Notes under the pieces: generated by a model
Told to the model about the DNA's origin: nothing
Database searches by the model: none
What the model saw: only the letters and a program-made list of their open reading frames with translations
Position numbers and translations under genes: made by a program
Source: Phytophthora hibernalis
Lineage: Eukaryota; Oomycota; Peronosporomycetes; Peronosporales; Peronosporaceae
Length of the DNA stretch: 64,000 nt
Reading direction: 5' to 3'
Assembly (NCBI GenBank): GCA_012656075.1
Contig: JAAKBF010000151.1
Span: 744,001 to 808,000 of the forward strand
Shown: positions 11,056-21,615 of the stretch, piece by piece
Layout: each line of letters opens with the position of its first letter
Position numbering within the stretch: the stretch's first letter is position 1

Positions 11056-11304
11056 TCACTGCAGGGACGTCCATCCGAGTGCTACCGCGGTCGGATATAG
11101 GTCCGAGTTGCGGATCTCAATGGGGATCTCCTCTACGACCGTAGCCGAGCGGATGTCGGTTTTATCGAAGCTCCCCTTGGAGAAGACGCCGCTCTTGTGC
11201 GTGCCCATGAAGGCCTTGGCGAGGCGCGCGGCGCGCAGGTTCAGCGAGCCCTTGTTACTTCCTATCTCAGCCTTCGCGGAGCCCTCGTTTAGCTCTTGCA
11301 ACAT
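11056..11304 (-). CDS. Small hypothetical protein at the end of the TIR element
   Basis: This 82-aa frame starts with ATG just inside the right end of the 10022-11349 element and reads GSAKAEIGSNKGSLNLRAAR and SGVFSKGSFDKTD. The composition is protein-like and the region is GC-rich, so it may be a fragment of a captured host gene. I do not recognise it, and it may not be expressed. Confidence 0.25.
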   Translation of the reverse strand: MLQELNEGSAKAEIGSNKGSLNLRAARLAKAFMGTHKSGVFSKGSFDKTDIRSATVVEEIPIEIRNSDLYPTAVALGWTSLQ

Positions 11305-11412
11305 ACGATTTGACAGGTTATTTAGTGTTGGGTGTTCGCTGGAGGAAACGTATAGTTACTTCTCTCGATGATCACTAATTTTGACGGGTGGCGATGCGGG
11401 TTGTGTTTTTGG

Positions 11413-12622
11413 GGGCATTCTCTAAAAGGTGCTCATGATTACCACCATTTTATAAAAGGCGCGATCGTCTTTAAAAGGTGCTTGTTGATTAAGTTAAATA
11501 ACACGGAGGTACGACGGCACGTGCTGCCGTATCGTACGAACGGAATCGGAGCCTTGCACGTGCAATAGCTAGAACACGAACAGCACTTTAGAAGTCCCAC
11601 AGCGTTCCGGTCGCATATCCAGCGTACAAAATGGCCTCCCCGCCGGACGAGGGTCAAGAGTTTCCTGAAGGGGATTCGGCATTACATGCAATACAAGACT
11701 ACGCGCCTCAATCAAGAAACACGTCAAGGTCAAATGAGGAGGCGGTACTTGGTGTGCTCGTCGAGCACGTGCACGATGTTTGTGCACCTGTACCATTGCA
11801 CGAACACCACTTCCTGGCGCGTTGCGTCAAGAGCTCGCGCCCCTACGAGTACTTCGACACAATTATGGCGTCCATGATGGATGCAGCGTATACGAGGGCA
11901 CAGCTTTCTTCCAAATGGGCAAAGGAGCAGCGTTTGGTTACCGTAGGAGCGCAATCATTGTACGAAGAACAATTCGAGAAAATTACACCGTCGCCGATTC
12001 CAAAACAGATATCGCCTTCGTCCATCGGATTCAGCAAGTGCCCCCATTACGACGTCGAGTCGATCTAACCAAGAACTCATGCACCTGCACATGATCGCGG
12101 TGTTAGTGAAAAAGAAGAAGCTGGACTCAGTATTTTCGCGCTTTGCGCAATGCCACCAAGTTCGTTGGTACTACGAGGCGTTCAGTACAGCAAGTATTGA
12201 AATGCCGTTGCTGCAAAATGTGGAGGACGAGGAGCTGCAGCCTGCGGAGTGCGCTGTGAGACGTGGAAAGAAGCGCAAGAAGCGATTGCCAAGTCGTGGA
12301 GAGAACACCTCGAAGCGGATTCGTAGATGCAAGAACTGCCATGAAACGGGTCACAATCGGCGCACATGCACGAACCCCACGGTCGTAGTGACCGAGTGAC
12401 CACACCGTCCGCGAGCGTAAAGCTACTAAGGTAGAAGCAGCACAGCTTACATACTTCCCGATGTGTACCCAAACATTAGCAGCGGAGCTTACATGCTTCG
12501 CCACAATGCATTGCTTGAAGACCCTTTCTGTTAAATATCAGTTAAGATAACAAGCACCTTTTAAAGACGATCGCGCCTTTTAGAAAATGGTGGTAATCAT
12601 GAGCACCTTTTAGAGAATGCCC
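11413..12622. mobile_element. Mutator-like (MULE) element with 9-bp target-site duplication
   Basis: Inverted repeats of about 80 bp start GGGCATTCTCTAAAAGGTGC at 11413 and, inverted, at 12622. The flanks 11404-11412 and 12623-12631 are both TGTTTTTGG, a perfect 9-bp duplication as expected for Mutator. The interior holds only the C-terminal part of a MULE transposase with a SWIM-like zinc region and zinc knuckle. The copy is therefore an internally deleted, non-autonomous element. The intact duplication suggests recent insertion. Confidence 0.9.
11631..12399 (+). pseudogene. MULE transposase C-terminal remnant
   Basis: The frame from 11631 reads a transposase tail (MMDAAYTRAQLSSKWAKEQR). 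It changes frame near 11980 to reach the start of a SWIM zinc motif (VDLTKNSCTC at about 12057-12086). A deletion then removes part of the motif before HMIAVLVKKKKLDSVFSR at about 12085. The end (12079-12399) is basic and finishes with a CCHC-type knuckle, CKNCHETGHNRRTC. The DDE catalytic core is absent. SWIM plus CCHC at the end of a transposase between long TIRs is characteristic of MULEs. Confidence 0.75.
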
Positions 12623-12642
12623 TGTTTTTGGTTCGAAAAGTG

Positions 12643-12816
12643 CACCAAAAAATGATAAGGTCCAAACTTTGAGTAAGCAGACCAAAAATTGATAAGGTCC
12701 AAAATTTGAGTAAGCACCTTCAAAAGGTGAGACCAAAAATTGATAAGGCCCAAATTTGAGTATGCACAACTACGAGCAAGACCAAATATTGAGAAAGTCC
12801 AAAATTTGAGTATGCA
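12643..12816 (+). repeat. Four imperfect 36-37 bp direct repeats upstream of the Prp43 gene
   Basis: Copies start at 12643, 12680, 12731 and 12780. Each reads close to GACCAAAAATTGATAAGGTC followed by CAAAATTTGAGTAAGCA. The first two are adjacent and the others are separated by 13-14 bp. They end 84 bp before the helicase ATG. They may be a degenerate minisatellite or a regulatory array. Confidence 0.75.
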
Positions 12817-12899
12817 CAACTGCCAGCCAGCCACCAACCAATAGACCAATCGCCACCAGCGCCTTGACGTCAGACGCAGACAAGCAGTTTCCTCGCACC

Positions 12900-15046
12900 A
12901 TGGACCGTAAGCGCACACTGGACGTGGGTGACCTCGACGGCAAGAAGAAGAAGCGCAAGAGCAGGTTCTCGGATGCGCCTCCAGCCGGCGCCACCTCAGC
13001 CATTGCTGGTACGAATCCTCTCACGGGGCGCCTTTCTCGGCCCGCTACGAGACGTTGCTAGCCACACGCCAGAAGCTGCCCGTGCACCAGTTCCTGATGC
13101 AGATCCAGGACGCCGTCAAGCAGCACCAGGTCATCGTCGTGGAGGGAGAAACCGGCAGTGGCAAGACCACGCAGATCCCGCAGTTCCTCACGCTGCTGAA
13201 CGCCAACAGCAACAAGATGGTGGCGTGTACGCAGCCGCGTCGTGTGGCTGCCATGAGCATCGCCAAGCGCGTGGCCGAGGAGATGGACGTGCAGCTGGGC
13301 CAGGAGGTGGGCTACACCATCCGGTTCGAGGACATGACCTGCCAACGCACCAAGCTGCGCTTCCTGACCGATGGTATGCTGCTGCAGCACGCCATGAGCG
13401 ACCCGCTGCTGTCCAACTACTCGACAATTTTGCTGGATGAAGCACACGAACGTACGCTGAGTACCGACATCCTGTTTGGCCTACTGAAGGAGGTGCTGCC
13501 CAAGCGTCCGGACCTCAAGGTCGTCGTCATGAGTGCCACGCTGGACGCTGTCAAGTTCCAGAAGTACTTCGAAGGAGCGCCGCTGATTGCGATCCCAGGA
13601 CGTACCTTCCCGGTGGAGATTTTCTACACGCCCGAGCCCGAGCGCGACTACCTGGAGGCTGCTGTACGCACTGCCGTCCAGATTCACATTTGCGAGGACG
13701 AAGGAGACGTGCTGCTCTTCCTTACTGGTCAGGAGGAGATTGAAAATGCCTGTCGTCAGATCCGCGCCGAGGCGGATGCTCTGGACTCGTCCAAGTACGG
13801 CCCGCTTGACGTGTACCCGCTGTACTCGTCTCTCACTCCGCAGCAGCAGCAGCTTATCTTCAAGGACGCTCCGAAGCCGCGCTTCCCCGGCGGCCCCAAG
13901 GGCCGAAAGATTGTTGTGTCGACCAATGTGGCAGAAACCTCGCTGACCATTGACGGTATCGTGTACGTTATTGACCCGGGCTTCTCCAAGCAGAAGGTGT
14001 ATAACCCGCGTATCCGTGTCGAGTCTCTTCTGGTGTCACCCATTTCTCGTGCATCGGCAAAGCAGCGTTCAGGTCGTGCCGGTCGTACACGTCCGGGTAA
14101 GTGCTTCCGTCTCTACACCGAGCAGTCGTTTTTGCGCGACTTGGAGGAGCAGACGTACCCTGAAATTCTGTGCTCTGAGATGAGTGGTGTTGTTCTGACG
14201 CTGAAGCAGCTCGGAATTGACGACCTGGTGCACTTCGACTTCATGGATCCGCCTGCCCCCGAGACGTTGATGCGTGCATTGGAAATGTTGAACTACCTGG
14301 GTGCCCTGGACGACGAAGGTGACCTGACGGACCTTGGCCGTCAGATGGCCGTGCTGCCTGTTCTACCGCAGCTGGCCAAGATGCTGATCTCGTCGGCCAA
14401 GTACCAAGTGCCGCAAGAAGTTGCTACGATTGTGGCTATGCTGTCTGTCCAGGAACCATTTATTCGCCCCAAGAACGATGCCAAGGCCGCCAACGAGGCC
14501 AAGGCTACCTTCGCTCACGTGGATGGAGACCACCTCACGTTGCTGAACGTTTTCCACGCGTACAAGCTGAACAACGGCGATATCAACTGGTGTTACGATA
14601 ACTACCTGAACAACCGCTCTCTGCAGAGCGCGTCGAATGTGCGCGACCAACTTATCCGCAACATGAAGCGTCTGGAGATGCCTACGCAATCCACGCTGGA
14701 CATCCACTCGCCGCAGTACTACCCGAACATCATCAAGGCTCTGGTGTCTGGGTTCTTCATGCAGGTTGGACATAAGGCCGTTGGTGGACACTATGTGACG
14801 GTGAAGGACAACCAGGTTGTGCACCTGCACCCTTCGTGCGTGCTCGACAACAAGCCGGACTGGGTTGTCTACAACGAGTTCGTGCTTACGAGCCGCAACT
14901 ATATCCGTCTGAACACCCGCATTATGGGCGAGTGGCTCATTGACATCGCGCCCCACTACTTCGACCTGGCCAACTTCCCTCCCGGTGATGCCAAGCGTGA
15001 GCTCGAGACGCTGTACCGCCGCATGGGTGCGCGGAACAAGCGGTAG
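12900..15046 (+). CDS. PRP43: DEAH-box RNA helicase Prp43/DHX15 (one apparent 1-nt frameshift)
   Basis: This ATP-dependent helicase disassembles the spliceosomal lariat complex and acts in ribosome maturation, driven by G-patch proteins. The ATG at 12900 opens a basic N-terminus with KKKKRKSRF. The frame changes once in the G run at 13025-13028. Restoring one base gives 715 aa, close to Prp43 (about 770). Motifs in order: GETGSGKTTQ (I), TQPRRVAAM (Ia), DEAHERT (II), MSATLD (III), STNVAETSLTIDG (V) and QRSGRAGRTRPGKCFRLYTE (VI), followed by winged-helix, ratchet and OB-fold parts ending RRMGARNKR. There is no ATG just after the shift that would rescue a full-length protein, and no GT-AG intron spans it. 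I therefore suspect an assembly error. No introns. Convergent with the next gene, 97 bp apart. Confidence 0.93.
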
Positions 15047-15142
15047 ATAAATGCATTATATGATAGATGAACTGGTCTTCTCATTGCCATTACGAGTCTC
15101 TGTCTGTATTCTATTGCCTGATCTTAGAGCAGCAACCCACCT

Positions 15143-16566
15143 CTACCGTCTCGGACGTGGCGTCCGAATCTTGTGTTTCTGAAGCTTCTTGGTGCCGCGA
15201 CCATAGCCTCCTCGTTTCTGGGGTGGACCGCGACGCTCTTGCTTCTCCTTTCTGCTTTCTCCCGGCACAGACTGCTGCGATCCTGTCGACGGAGTTGTGG
15301 ACGCGTCTTCGCGTAGCTCCTTGATTGTGCTATCACTCCGCTTGGAGTTCTCGATGCTCATGGCCAGCTTGAGGTCGTGCTTGGTTACCAGGCTGGTCAC
15401 AAGTCCCTGCTCGCCGGCTCTGCCAGTGCGACCCGCGCGATGCACATAGTCCACAGCGCTTTTGGGAAGTCAAACATGACCACGTGCCGCACCGACTCGA
15501 CGTCCAGGCCACGGGCTGCCAGGTCTGTACAAACCAGGATATTCACATCGGGATCCTCGGTGAACGCATGGATAGCTCCGTGACGTCTAGCAGGCGGCAT
15601 GTCGCCATGCAGACACACCGTGTCTAGGAAGCCGTGTTCACTCAGCATATGCTCCGTGGAGCGCACACTAGCAGAATTCCGGCAGAAAACCATTGTCTTG
15701 GCTGCGCGGCGGCGGTGCAGCTGCACCGTCTCACGCAGTGCCGAGTGCTTGGACTCGGGCACCACGCGCACAAACTCCTCTCTGATCGTCGTCGGCGTCT
15801 TGTGGATCTTGTCGTCGCTTACCACTCGGAGATCGCCGAACTTTTTCTTGAGCACTTGGTCAATGGGCGAGCGGACGGTGGCCGCCGCCAAGATCATCTG
15901 CAGCGGCTGGTTGCGCTTGGCCGCACTGGCCTGAATAGGACCCAGCACTGCGTCCAGCTCTGTGCGGAAACCCATTTTGGCGTCGAAGAGCGTGTCCGCC
16001 TCGTCCACCACCACCGTGTCGATGCGTGAGACGAAGAAGTCGCCCTTGCTGATGCACTTGGCCACGCGTCCAGGCGTGCCGATGATCAGGTCCAATCTGC
16101 GCGCTGTGTTCTTCTGCTGGATGCTCTTGCGCTCTCCACTTGTGACGGTGCAGGACGCGAACTTGGCCCAGTGTGACAGCTGCTTGGCCACATGACTCAC
16201 CTGCAGCGCCAACTCCCGACTGGGCAGCAGCACGAGCGCACTGGGACGACCCAGCACCACGTCGCCCTTGGCCTTGAGCTTGCGATTGGCCGCTTCTTTG
16301 CGAAGAAGCTGCTCCACTACTGGAACAAGGTACGCGAGCGTCTTGCCTGTGCCTGTCTGAGCTGTACACAGCACGTCGTGGCCGTTGAGGATGGCAGGGA
16401 TGCTCTTGAGCTGGATGCCCGTGGGCGACGTGACCTTCATCTCCTGCAGACCTGAGACCAGACGCGCGTCGATACCTAAGTCATTGAAGCTCTGTGAAGC
16501 GAAGAACCGGCGGGAAGCGGCCGCCAGACGCCCATGGCGCAGCAGTGGCGTCATCGCTCGACGCAT
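15143..16566 (-). CDS. DEAD-box RNA helicase, probably mitochondrial (one apparent 1-nt frameshift)
   Basis: The ATG at 16566 gives an Arg-rich, acid-free leader (MRRAMTPLLRHGRLAAASRR) like a mitochondrial targeting peptide, suggesting an organellar RNA-remodelling role similar to DDX28 or Mss116. An alternative in-frame ATG lies at 16638. Motifs: Q-motif around SPTGIQLKSIP, AQTGTGKT (I), PSRELALQ (Ia), TPGR (Ib), VVDEADTLF (II), AAATVRS at motif III where most relatives have SAT, MVFCRN (IV), CTDLAARGLDVE (V), HRAGRTGRAG (VI). The frame breaks near 15460-15466, in a TTTTGGG run, between V and VI. One restored base gives 474 aa. The tail is basic and Gly/Arg-rich. Intronless. Confidence 0.88.
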
Positions 16567-16641
16567 TTCAATTGATAGAGGCTGTGGTGGTGAGGAATCG
16601 GATATAACTGGATGATAAGGGTAATGGGAATTGACCATCAC

Positions 16642-17649
16642 TCTAGTTGAAGCAAAAGTTGAACTTTTGAAGGAAAGTTGAGTTGAGTCAATGCGACGCT
16701 ACGTTGCCGAGCGATGAATTGAAGCGTACGACAGCATCGAGTAAAAAGCGATACGTATCCCTATTGATGACCACTTCGTGCTTTCGATGGACGTTGCGCA
16801 GACTACATTGTAGACCCTACAAGCACTCGACTAAATCGACGATCCGACGTAGCGATGCTGGATTCCCAACGCTCAACGCCAATGCCATGGCGAGCGCGTG
16901 CGATCCACAGTACTGACGACGATGTATGGTAGGAATGCAATAGATCGTCGAGCTACACTTGCCACTCAGCAGCAGGGTGGTGCCGGAAGCACTTTTCGTC
17001 TACGGCTGATCTCACTACTCGCAGCAACATCTCCGCCACAGAGCGAATGTAAGACTTGCCACGTTCAATTAGCAGATTTGTTGCAGTGCGGTTCTCCGTC
17101 GCAGTTGTGGCGGAGGCAGGACCAAGTCCCCGTCGACGAATGTTGCTTGGACAGGCTGGCAGGCAACGCGTTGTTCATCACGACCTGACGGCACTGTACG
17201 TCAGACGCGAGGCGGCGCAACATGACAAACATTGCGACTCGCTGAGGGTGCCACAACAGTAGAGCTAGAGACGCCCCCTAAGTAGCATTACCACGCCTCC
17301 ATTGCAGCAGCAGCAACCCCAATGACCAAAGCTCGGCTCGTGACTCACAAGTCTTTGAGTGCAGGAACTATAATTGCAGGCGGCCAAAGGAGCCGGAGGC
17401 ATTCAGCGGGGCGGAGCACCAGCGCTACATTGTGGTCCGCTCTCGGCGTGTCATTCGGGCCGGGTTTGCACCACATCAATCCCACACCAAACCCATATTT
17501 GACCATGCCATACAAACCTCCATTGCAACATTATGTTCTTTCCGTGTATCGAACCCGTCGGGCTGTCCTCTCCCCCTCGCCTCGTCTCTCCTCATTATCC
17601 GCGATCGACAAGGCTTTCGACCTTGCGACCCAGCTCTCTGTCTTGTGGC
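16642..17649. other. Intergenic spacer, about 1 kb
   Basis: This lies between two genes transcribed away from each other. A 96-aa plus frame (16898-17188) and others exist, but none resembles a known family. The stretch presumably includes both promoters. No RNA gene or repeat was recognised. Confidence 0.4.
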
Positions 17650-17662
17650 GCATTTCCCTCTC
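17648..17662 (+). promoter_or_regulatory. Possible oomycete Inr-like core promoter
   Basis: GCGCATTTCCCTCTC lies about 30-40 bp before the ATG at 17690 and resembles the oomycete initiator (YCAYTYYY-like). This is pattern matching only. Confidence 0.3.
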
Positions 17663-17689
17663 TACTCGCCCCTAACGAGTCCCTAAACC

Positions 17690-19834
17690 ATGTACTCGTC
17701 GTACTGGAAGCCCCAGGACGGGCGCGAGTCCACCGTGCCCACGGACCACGAGGCGTTGCACCGTGACGAGGCCACGCACAAGGCCATGCAGTCTGACGAG
17801 ACGGAGCTGCGGCCGCTGGACCTGGAGACCATCATGAGCTCCAAGGCGGCCGTCAAGTTCTGGTACCTGCACCGCCCCAAGACCATGGCCTACGTCCACA
17901 AGAACGCCACCAAGATGCAAAGTCTGGGCCGCGCCTTCGCCGTACGGAAGCTGCGCGAGCGCCACGGCGCCGAGTACATGGCGGAGCTGGCCAGACAGGA
18001 CCAGGCGCGTCGCGACGCCGACGTGCTCAAGGAGCTCTCGCCCGAGGAGCGCGCGGCCAAGGAGCTGGACGACAAGGCGTACGACGTGCGCGTGGAGGAG
18101 TCGCGTCGTCTGCGTCGCGAGCAGATCGAGAACGAGCGTCGCGCCGAGGAGGAGGTGCGCATGAAGCAGGCGGCCGACGCCTCGGAGCGCCGTCGACTGG
18201 AGGAGGAACGCAAGACTGCGGCGCTTGCGGCTAGTGAAGAGGCCGCGCGACTCGCGGAGGAGGAACGCGCGCGCAAGCAACAGGAGAACGAGGAGCAGCG
18301 GCGTCTTCAGGCGGAGGAGGCGGCGCGTCTCGAGGAACTACGCCTCGTTGAGGAGGAGGAGCGACGCGAGGCGGAAGAGGCGGAAGCCAAGCAAAGGCAG
18401 AGGAGGAGCGTCTTGCTGCGGAGCAGGCCGCCATTGCTGCTGAGGAGGAGGCTATCCGGGAGGAGGAAGAGCGCATCGCTGCTGAGGAGGCCGCGCGTCT
18501 TGCGGTTGGACAAGAGGCGCGCCGTGCGGAGGAAGAGCGCCTTGCGGAGGAGCAGAGACTGCGTCAGGAAGAGGAAGACCGTCTGCGTGCCGAGGAGGAG
18601 GAACGTCTCGCAGAGGAGGAGGCGCTTCGTGCTGAGGAAGAGCGCATTCGCAGAGAAGAGGAGGAGGTTGTCTTCCTGGCGGCACAGGCCCGCGAGGAGG
18701 AGGAACGTCTGGCACGAGAGACCGAGGAGGATCGTATTCGCGAAGAGGAGGAGCGTCGCGCGGAGGAGGAGCGTGAAGAACACGAGCGCAAGCTTGCCGA
18801 GGCGGCTCTGGCTGCCAAGCTGGCTGAGGAGGAGGCCGAGCGTATTCGCCAGGAGCGCATCCAGCAGGAGAAAAACGAGAAGTACGAGCAATCGCTGTCC
18901 AAGGACGTGCCTGTGCTCGTGCGTCAGCGTGGCCCGGGCCGCGTCGTGAGCTACGACAAGCAGCGCGAGACGTACGCTGTGAAGATGGACAACGCCATGG
19001 GAGGCATGCAGATCACTGTGCCCAGCGACGACGTGAACCTTGACGACGACCGTATCCTGTCGCCGCGCACCAAGGTGGACACGCCATTCGGTACGGGCGA
19101 GGTTGTGGGTCTTGACCCTCACGTCGGATGTTACGCCATCAACACGGAGGTGAACGCCCCGGACAACGACCAGTTCCTGGCCTTTGTGCAGATCAACGAC
19201 ATCGTCATTCACGTAGAGGAAGAAGAGGAGCGCGCGATTGTGGAGGATGCTTCCCTGCCGAGTACGTTGCATGGTGTTGGCTGTTCATTGAAGATGGTGA
19301 AACTGGTTACTGATGATGTGTTGTTGATTTTACAGTTCCTAGCGAGATAGGTCTCGTGTCGGCTCGCATCGTTGATAGCCGCATTGTGAACCGCACGGGA
19401 AAGAAATTCATCCAGTACAAGCTGGAGATCCGCACGACCAACTACGGCACCGTGTACTGTTGGAAGCGTTACAGCACCTTCCGGTACGTGCGAGAAATCT
19501 GCGAGGGTGATTGCCAACGTGTGGTTATCTCACTATTCTGTTTTACAGCTCGTTGTGTGACCGCCTCATGAAGGAGAACGGCATGAAGCGCCGCGATATC
19601 CCGGAGCTGCCGCACCGTCACATCGTGAGCAACTTCTCGCAGAAGATAATCGGTGAGCGTGCTGAGAAGCTTAACCTCTTCCTGAACGCCGCTGTGAAGG
19701 CGGAGCACCTTCAGTGGGGTATTCGAGTGGACGACCAGATCGCCGTGTACAAGCGCCGAAACAAACGTGCAACGCAGCCCAGCAGCCAGCCTAACAGCCG
19801 CACCAGCCGCGGCATCTTCTCGCGACGACGGTAA
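17690..19834 (+). CDS. Long coiled-coil protein with C-terminal PX domain (three exons)
   Basis: Exons are 17690-19261, 19336-19483 and 19549-19834. Introns of 74 and 65 bp have GTACGT donors and TTTTACAG acceptors. One base appears lost near 18389-18391; restoring it gives 668 aa. Order: an N-terminal region with an IQ-like basic stretch (KMQSLGRAFAVRKLRERHG, about residues 75-95), a 300-residue Glu/Arg/Ala coiled coil, two KOW/Tudor-like beta segments (VRQRGPGRVVSYDKQRETYA and DTPFGTGEVVGLDPHVGCYA), then a PX domain split by intron 2 (IVNRTGKKFIQYKLEI, WKRYSTFRSLCDRLM). PX domains bind phosphoinositides, so a role at endosomal or other membranes is inferred. The antisense frames over the coiled coil are shadows. 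Confidence 0.82.
19262..19335 (+). other. Intron 1 of the PX gene
   Basis: 74 bp, GTACGT to TTTTACAG. Splicing joins the KOW-like part to the start of the PX domain in frame. Confidence 0.85.
19484..19548 (+). other. Intron 2 of the PX gene
   Basis: 65 bp, GTACGT to TTTTACAG. It splits an Arg codon inside the conserved RYSxFRSL motif of the PX domain. Confidence 0.88.
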
Positions 19835-20265
19835 TTGTAGGAAAATATCCCGCCGCAGTGCAGCCGCGGGAATTGTTTAGTCCAGTCAAGCTGCTGTATG
19901 CAAATGCAGAGTTGAGCCAGCGTGCTTTCAGTAGTAGAGAGCAGCAGAACAGTCGAGTTGCAAGAGCTAGACAGTCAGTTAGTCCGTCAGCCCTTCACAT
20001 GTGGCTTCCGCTCGATTGAAGAGCGGTGGTGGAGTCAGCTACTCAATGGGATTTGGATTTTTATCTTTTGACATGTGACGATGGCGCGGTAGAGTTCGAA
20101 ATGCTGTCGCAAAGGATATCGATATCACATGCAGTCTGCCAAGGCTCAGGTCACGACTATATTTTTCTGGTGTTACACTTTATTGTAGGTGCACTTCTTC
20201 GCAGCGACAGCTTCTATACATGGTGAGCAAGTTTGACATGGCGTCTTTGTTATTTGTTTCCCTCC
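19835..20265. other. Intergenic region between convergent genes
   Basis: This is 3'-flanking sequence of the PX gene (plus) and the MYND gene (minus). No further gene or repeat is visible. Confidence 0.45.
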
Positions 20266-21615
20266 TTACGCCACACAGATCGGCGCAGCCGCCTCACTCG
20301 TCTGCTGGAGCTCACCCTCCAGTTGACGCCACTTTGCCAGTTGCTCCTTGCGGTACTGCTTCACCTCCGCACTTTTGTACACGTATCGCTGAAACGGGTT
20401 ATGGCAGTCGCCGGCACAGCCCTCGCACACGTCCGAGTGGCAAGGCACGCCATTACGCGCGCACTCGCAGTCCGAGTCGGCGCTCTGGCAGTTCTTCTTC
20501 TCACGGGCCACCTTTTTCGCGGCTGCCATCAGCTCGATCTTGCCGGTTCCGGGCAGCGGCACGTTGTTCTCCTGCAGAAACACACGCAGCTTCTTGACGT
20601 TCATCTTGGCCACCTTCTTCACCAAGTCTCCGCAGGAGCACCCACACGCGTCGTCACGCGAGTCGCGAATCTTGGCGAACTCATCAAGTTGCTCAATAGA
20701 CACGCAGCCGAAATCCGGCGTGGTGAGCGCTGCGTCAGCCACCTGCAGCTCCTCAACAGCCTCCAGACTCGAGGCCGATCCCGTCGAGTACTTGCGCCAG
20801 GACCTCTTCATCTCCGGGGATGAAGACAGTTGGATCGCGTCGTCCTCCTGGGCCTGCTTCTCCAGCGAAAATACCTTCTTGCGCTCGTCCTCGGTCAATC
20901 TCGAGAAGAGCGGGTTGTCCACGCCTCGCTGGTAGTCGAATTGGCGCGTCTCGCCCACGCGGACGTCGCGTCGTTTGGACTTGGAGAGCTTCTTCACTCG
21001 CTCCTGTAGCTGCTGCTCTCGTTGTTGCTCCACTTCAAGGACACTGCCCAGATCCACATCTGCGAGCTTTTTGCCCAGCCCCAGAGCCCACGTGCCGTCG
21101 TACGGGACGGCGCCGCCTCCGCCAGGGAAGCGCGCGAACTCCCGCGCCGTCACGCCGCCCCACATGATGTGCTTCTTGGCTCCGAGAGAGGCCGAGCGGT
21201 TCTTCCGCTGCTGCAGCTGGGCCAATGGGGCGCTCGTGGAAGCCACGTGCATGCTGTTGCTGCGCGTTTTGCGCTTTTTCTTGTGCTTCTTGCTCTTCTT
21301 ACTCTTGGGCTGCTGCTGCTGCTCGGGCTCGACAGGGATCTCCACGACCTGCACGGGCTCAGTGATGAGGCGCACGCTCTTGGGCGACGCGGACGCAGCA
21401 GCAGCGTCAGGTATACCAACGCACTGTATGCGATTTTCAGGTATATGCGGCGCTTCGACGGGTTTAGGCGTCTGCAAGCACTGGGGGCGGTGACAGGGCC
21501 AGCTCTGGCGCTGGCAGTCGCGGTCGCAGAAGAAGACGCGTCGGCAGCCGCCGCAGCGGTTCTTGGCGTCGTCTTTGCCGCAGGACAAGCTGCTCTTGAG
21601 GGTGGTTGAGGTCAT
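20266..21615 (-). CDS. MYND-type zinc finger protein with C-terminal Cys-rich motif
   Basis: 449 aa, intronless. Residues 12-46 form a MYND-like finger: CGGCRRVFFCDRDCQRQSWP followed by CHRPQC. The canonical first Cys of the first pair seems replaced, since only the C of SLSCGK is present. MYND fingers mediate protein-protein contacts in chromatin and signalling proteins. The middle is low complexity with a Gln run and a basic KKSKKHKKKRKTR nuclear-type signal. Near the C-terminus CQSADSDCECARNGVPCH and CEGCAGDCHNPF make a compact Cys-rich module resembling CXC domains. Nuclear location is likely and the molecular role unknown. The ATG at 21615 overlaps the ATG of the divergent neighbour (CATG), so one of the two starts may be wrong. 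Confidence 0.75.
   Translation of the reverse strand: MTSTTLKSSLSCGKDDAKNRCGGCRRVFFCDRDCQRQSWPCHRPQCLQTPKPVEAPHIPENRIQCVGIPDAAAASASPKSVRLITEPVQVVEIPVEPEQQQQPKSKKSKKHKKKRKTRSNSMHVASTSAPLAQLQQRKNRSASLGAKKHIMWGGVTAREFARFPGGGGAVPYDGTWALGLGKKLADVDLGSVLEVEQQREQQLQERVKKLSKSKRRDVRVGETRQFDYQRGVDNPLFSRLTEDERKKVFSLEKQAQEDDAIQLSSSPEMKRSWRKYSTGSASSLEAVEELQVADAALTTPDFGCVSIEQLDEFAKIRDSRDDACGCSCGDLVKKVAKMNVKKLRVFLQENNVPLPGTGKIELMAAAKKVAREKKNCQSADSDCECARNGVPCHSDVCEGCAGDCHNPFQRYVYKSAEVKQYRKEQLAKWRQLEGELQQTSEAAAPICVA

Larger units (their letters stand above)
10022..11349. mobile_element. Unclassified TIR element carrying a tandem-repeat array
   Basis: The left end (10022, CTGCTTCCTCAAGCGAACAC) and the right end (11349, read inward CGTTTCCTCCAGCGAACACC) are inverted copies of each other and match the ends of the MITE at 6245-6387. 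The interior holds an unrecognised frame at about 10005-10361, a GC-richer array at 10554-10950, and a minus-strand frame of 82 aa at 11056-11304. No transposase is present, so it must be moved by a partner encoded elsewhere. Superfamily and target-site duplication could not be determined. Confidence 0.55.

Noticed and set aside
10428..11144. 238-aa open frame and its antisense counterpart (10508-11074)
   Set aside because: They cross the tandem array whose dimer length is a multiple of three; repetitive translations on both strands show it is a repeat artefact.
13055..13060. A start codon for Prp43 at 13055
   Set aside because: The codon is TTG, not ATG, and would skip the basic leader seen in frame just upstream; a one-base loss explains the data better.
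17672..19272. Long antisense frames (202, 321 aa) under the PX gene
   Set aside because: They mirror the Glu/Arg-rich coiled-coil codons; the sense strand has domains, introns and a normal start.
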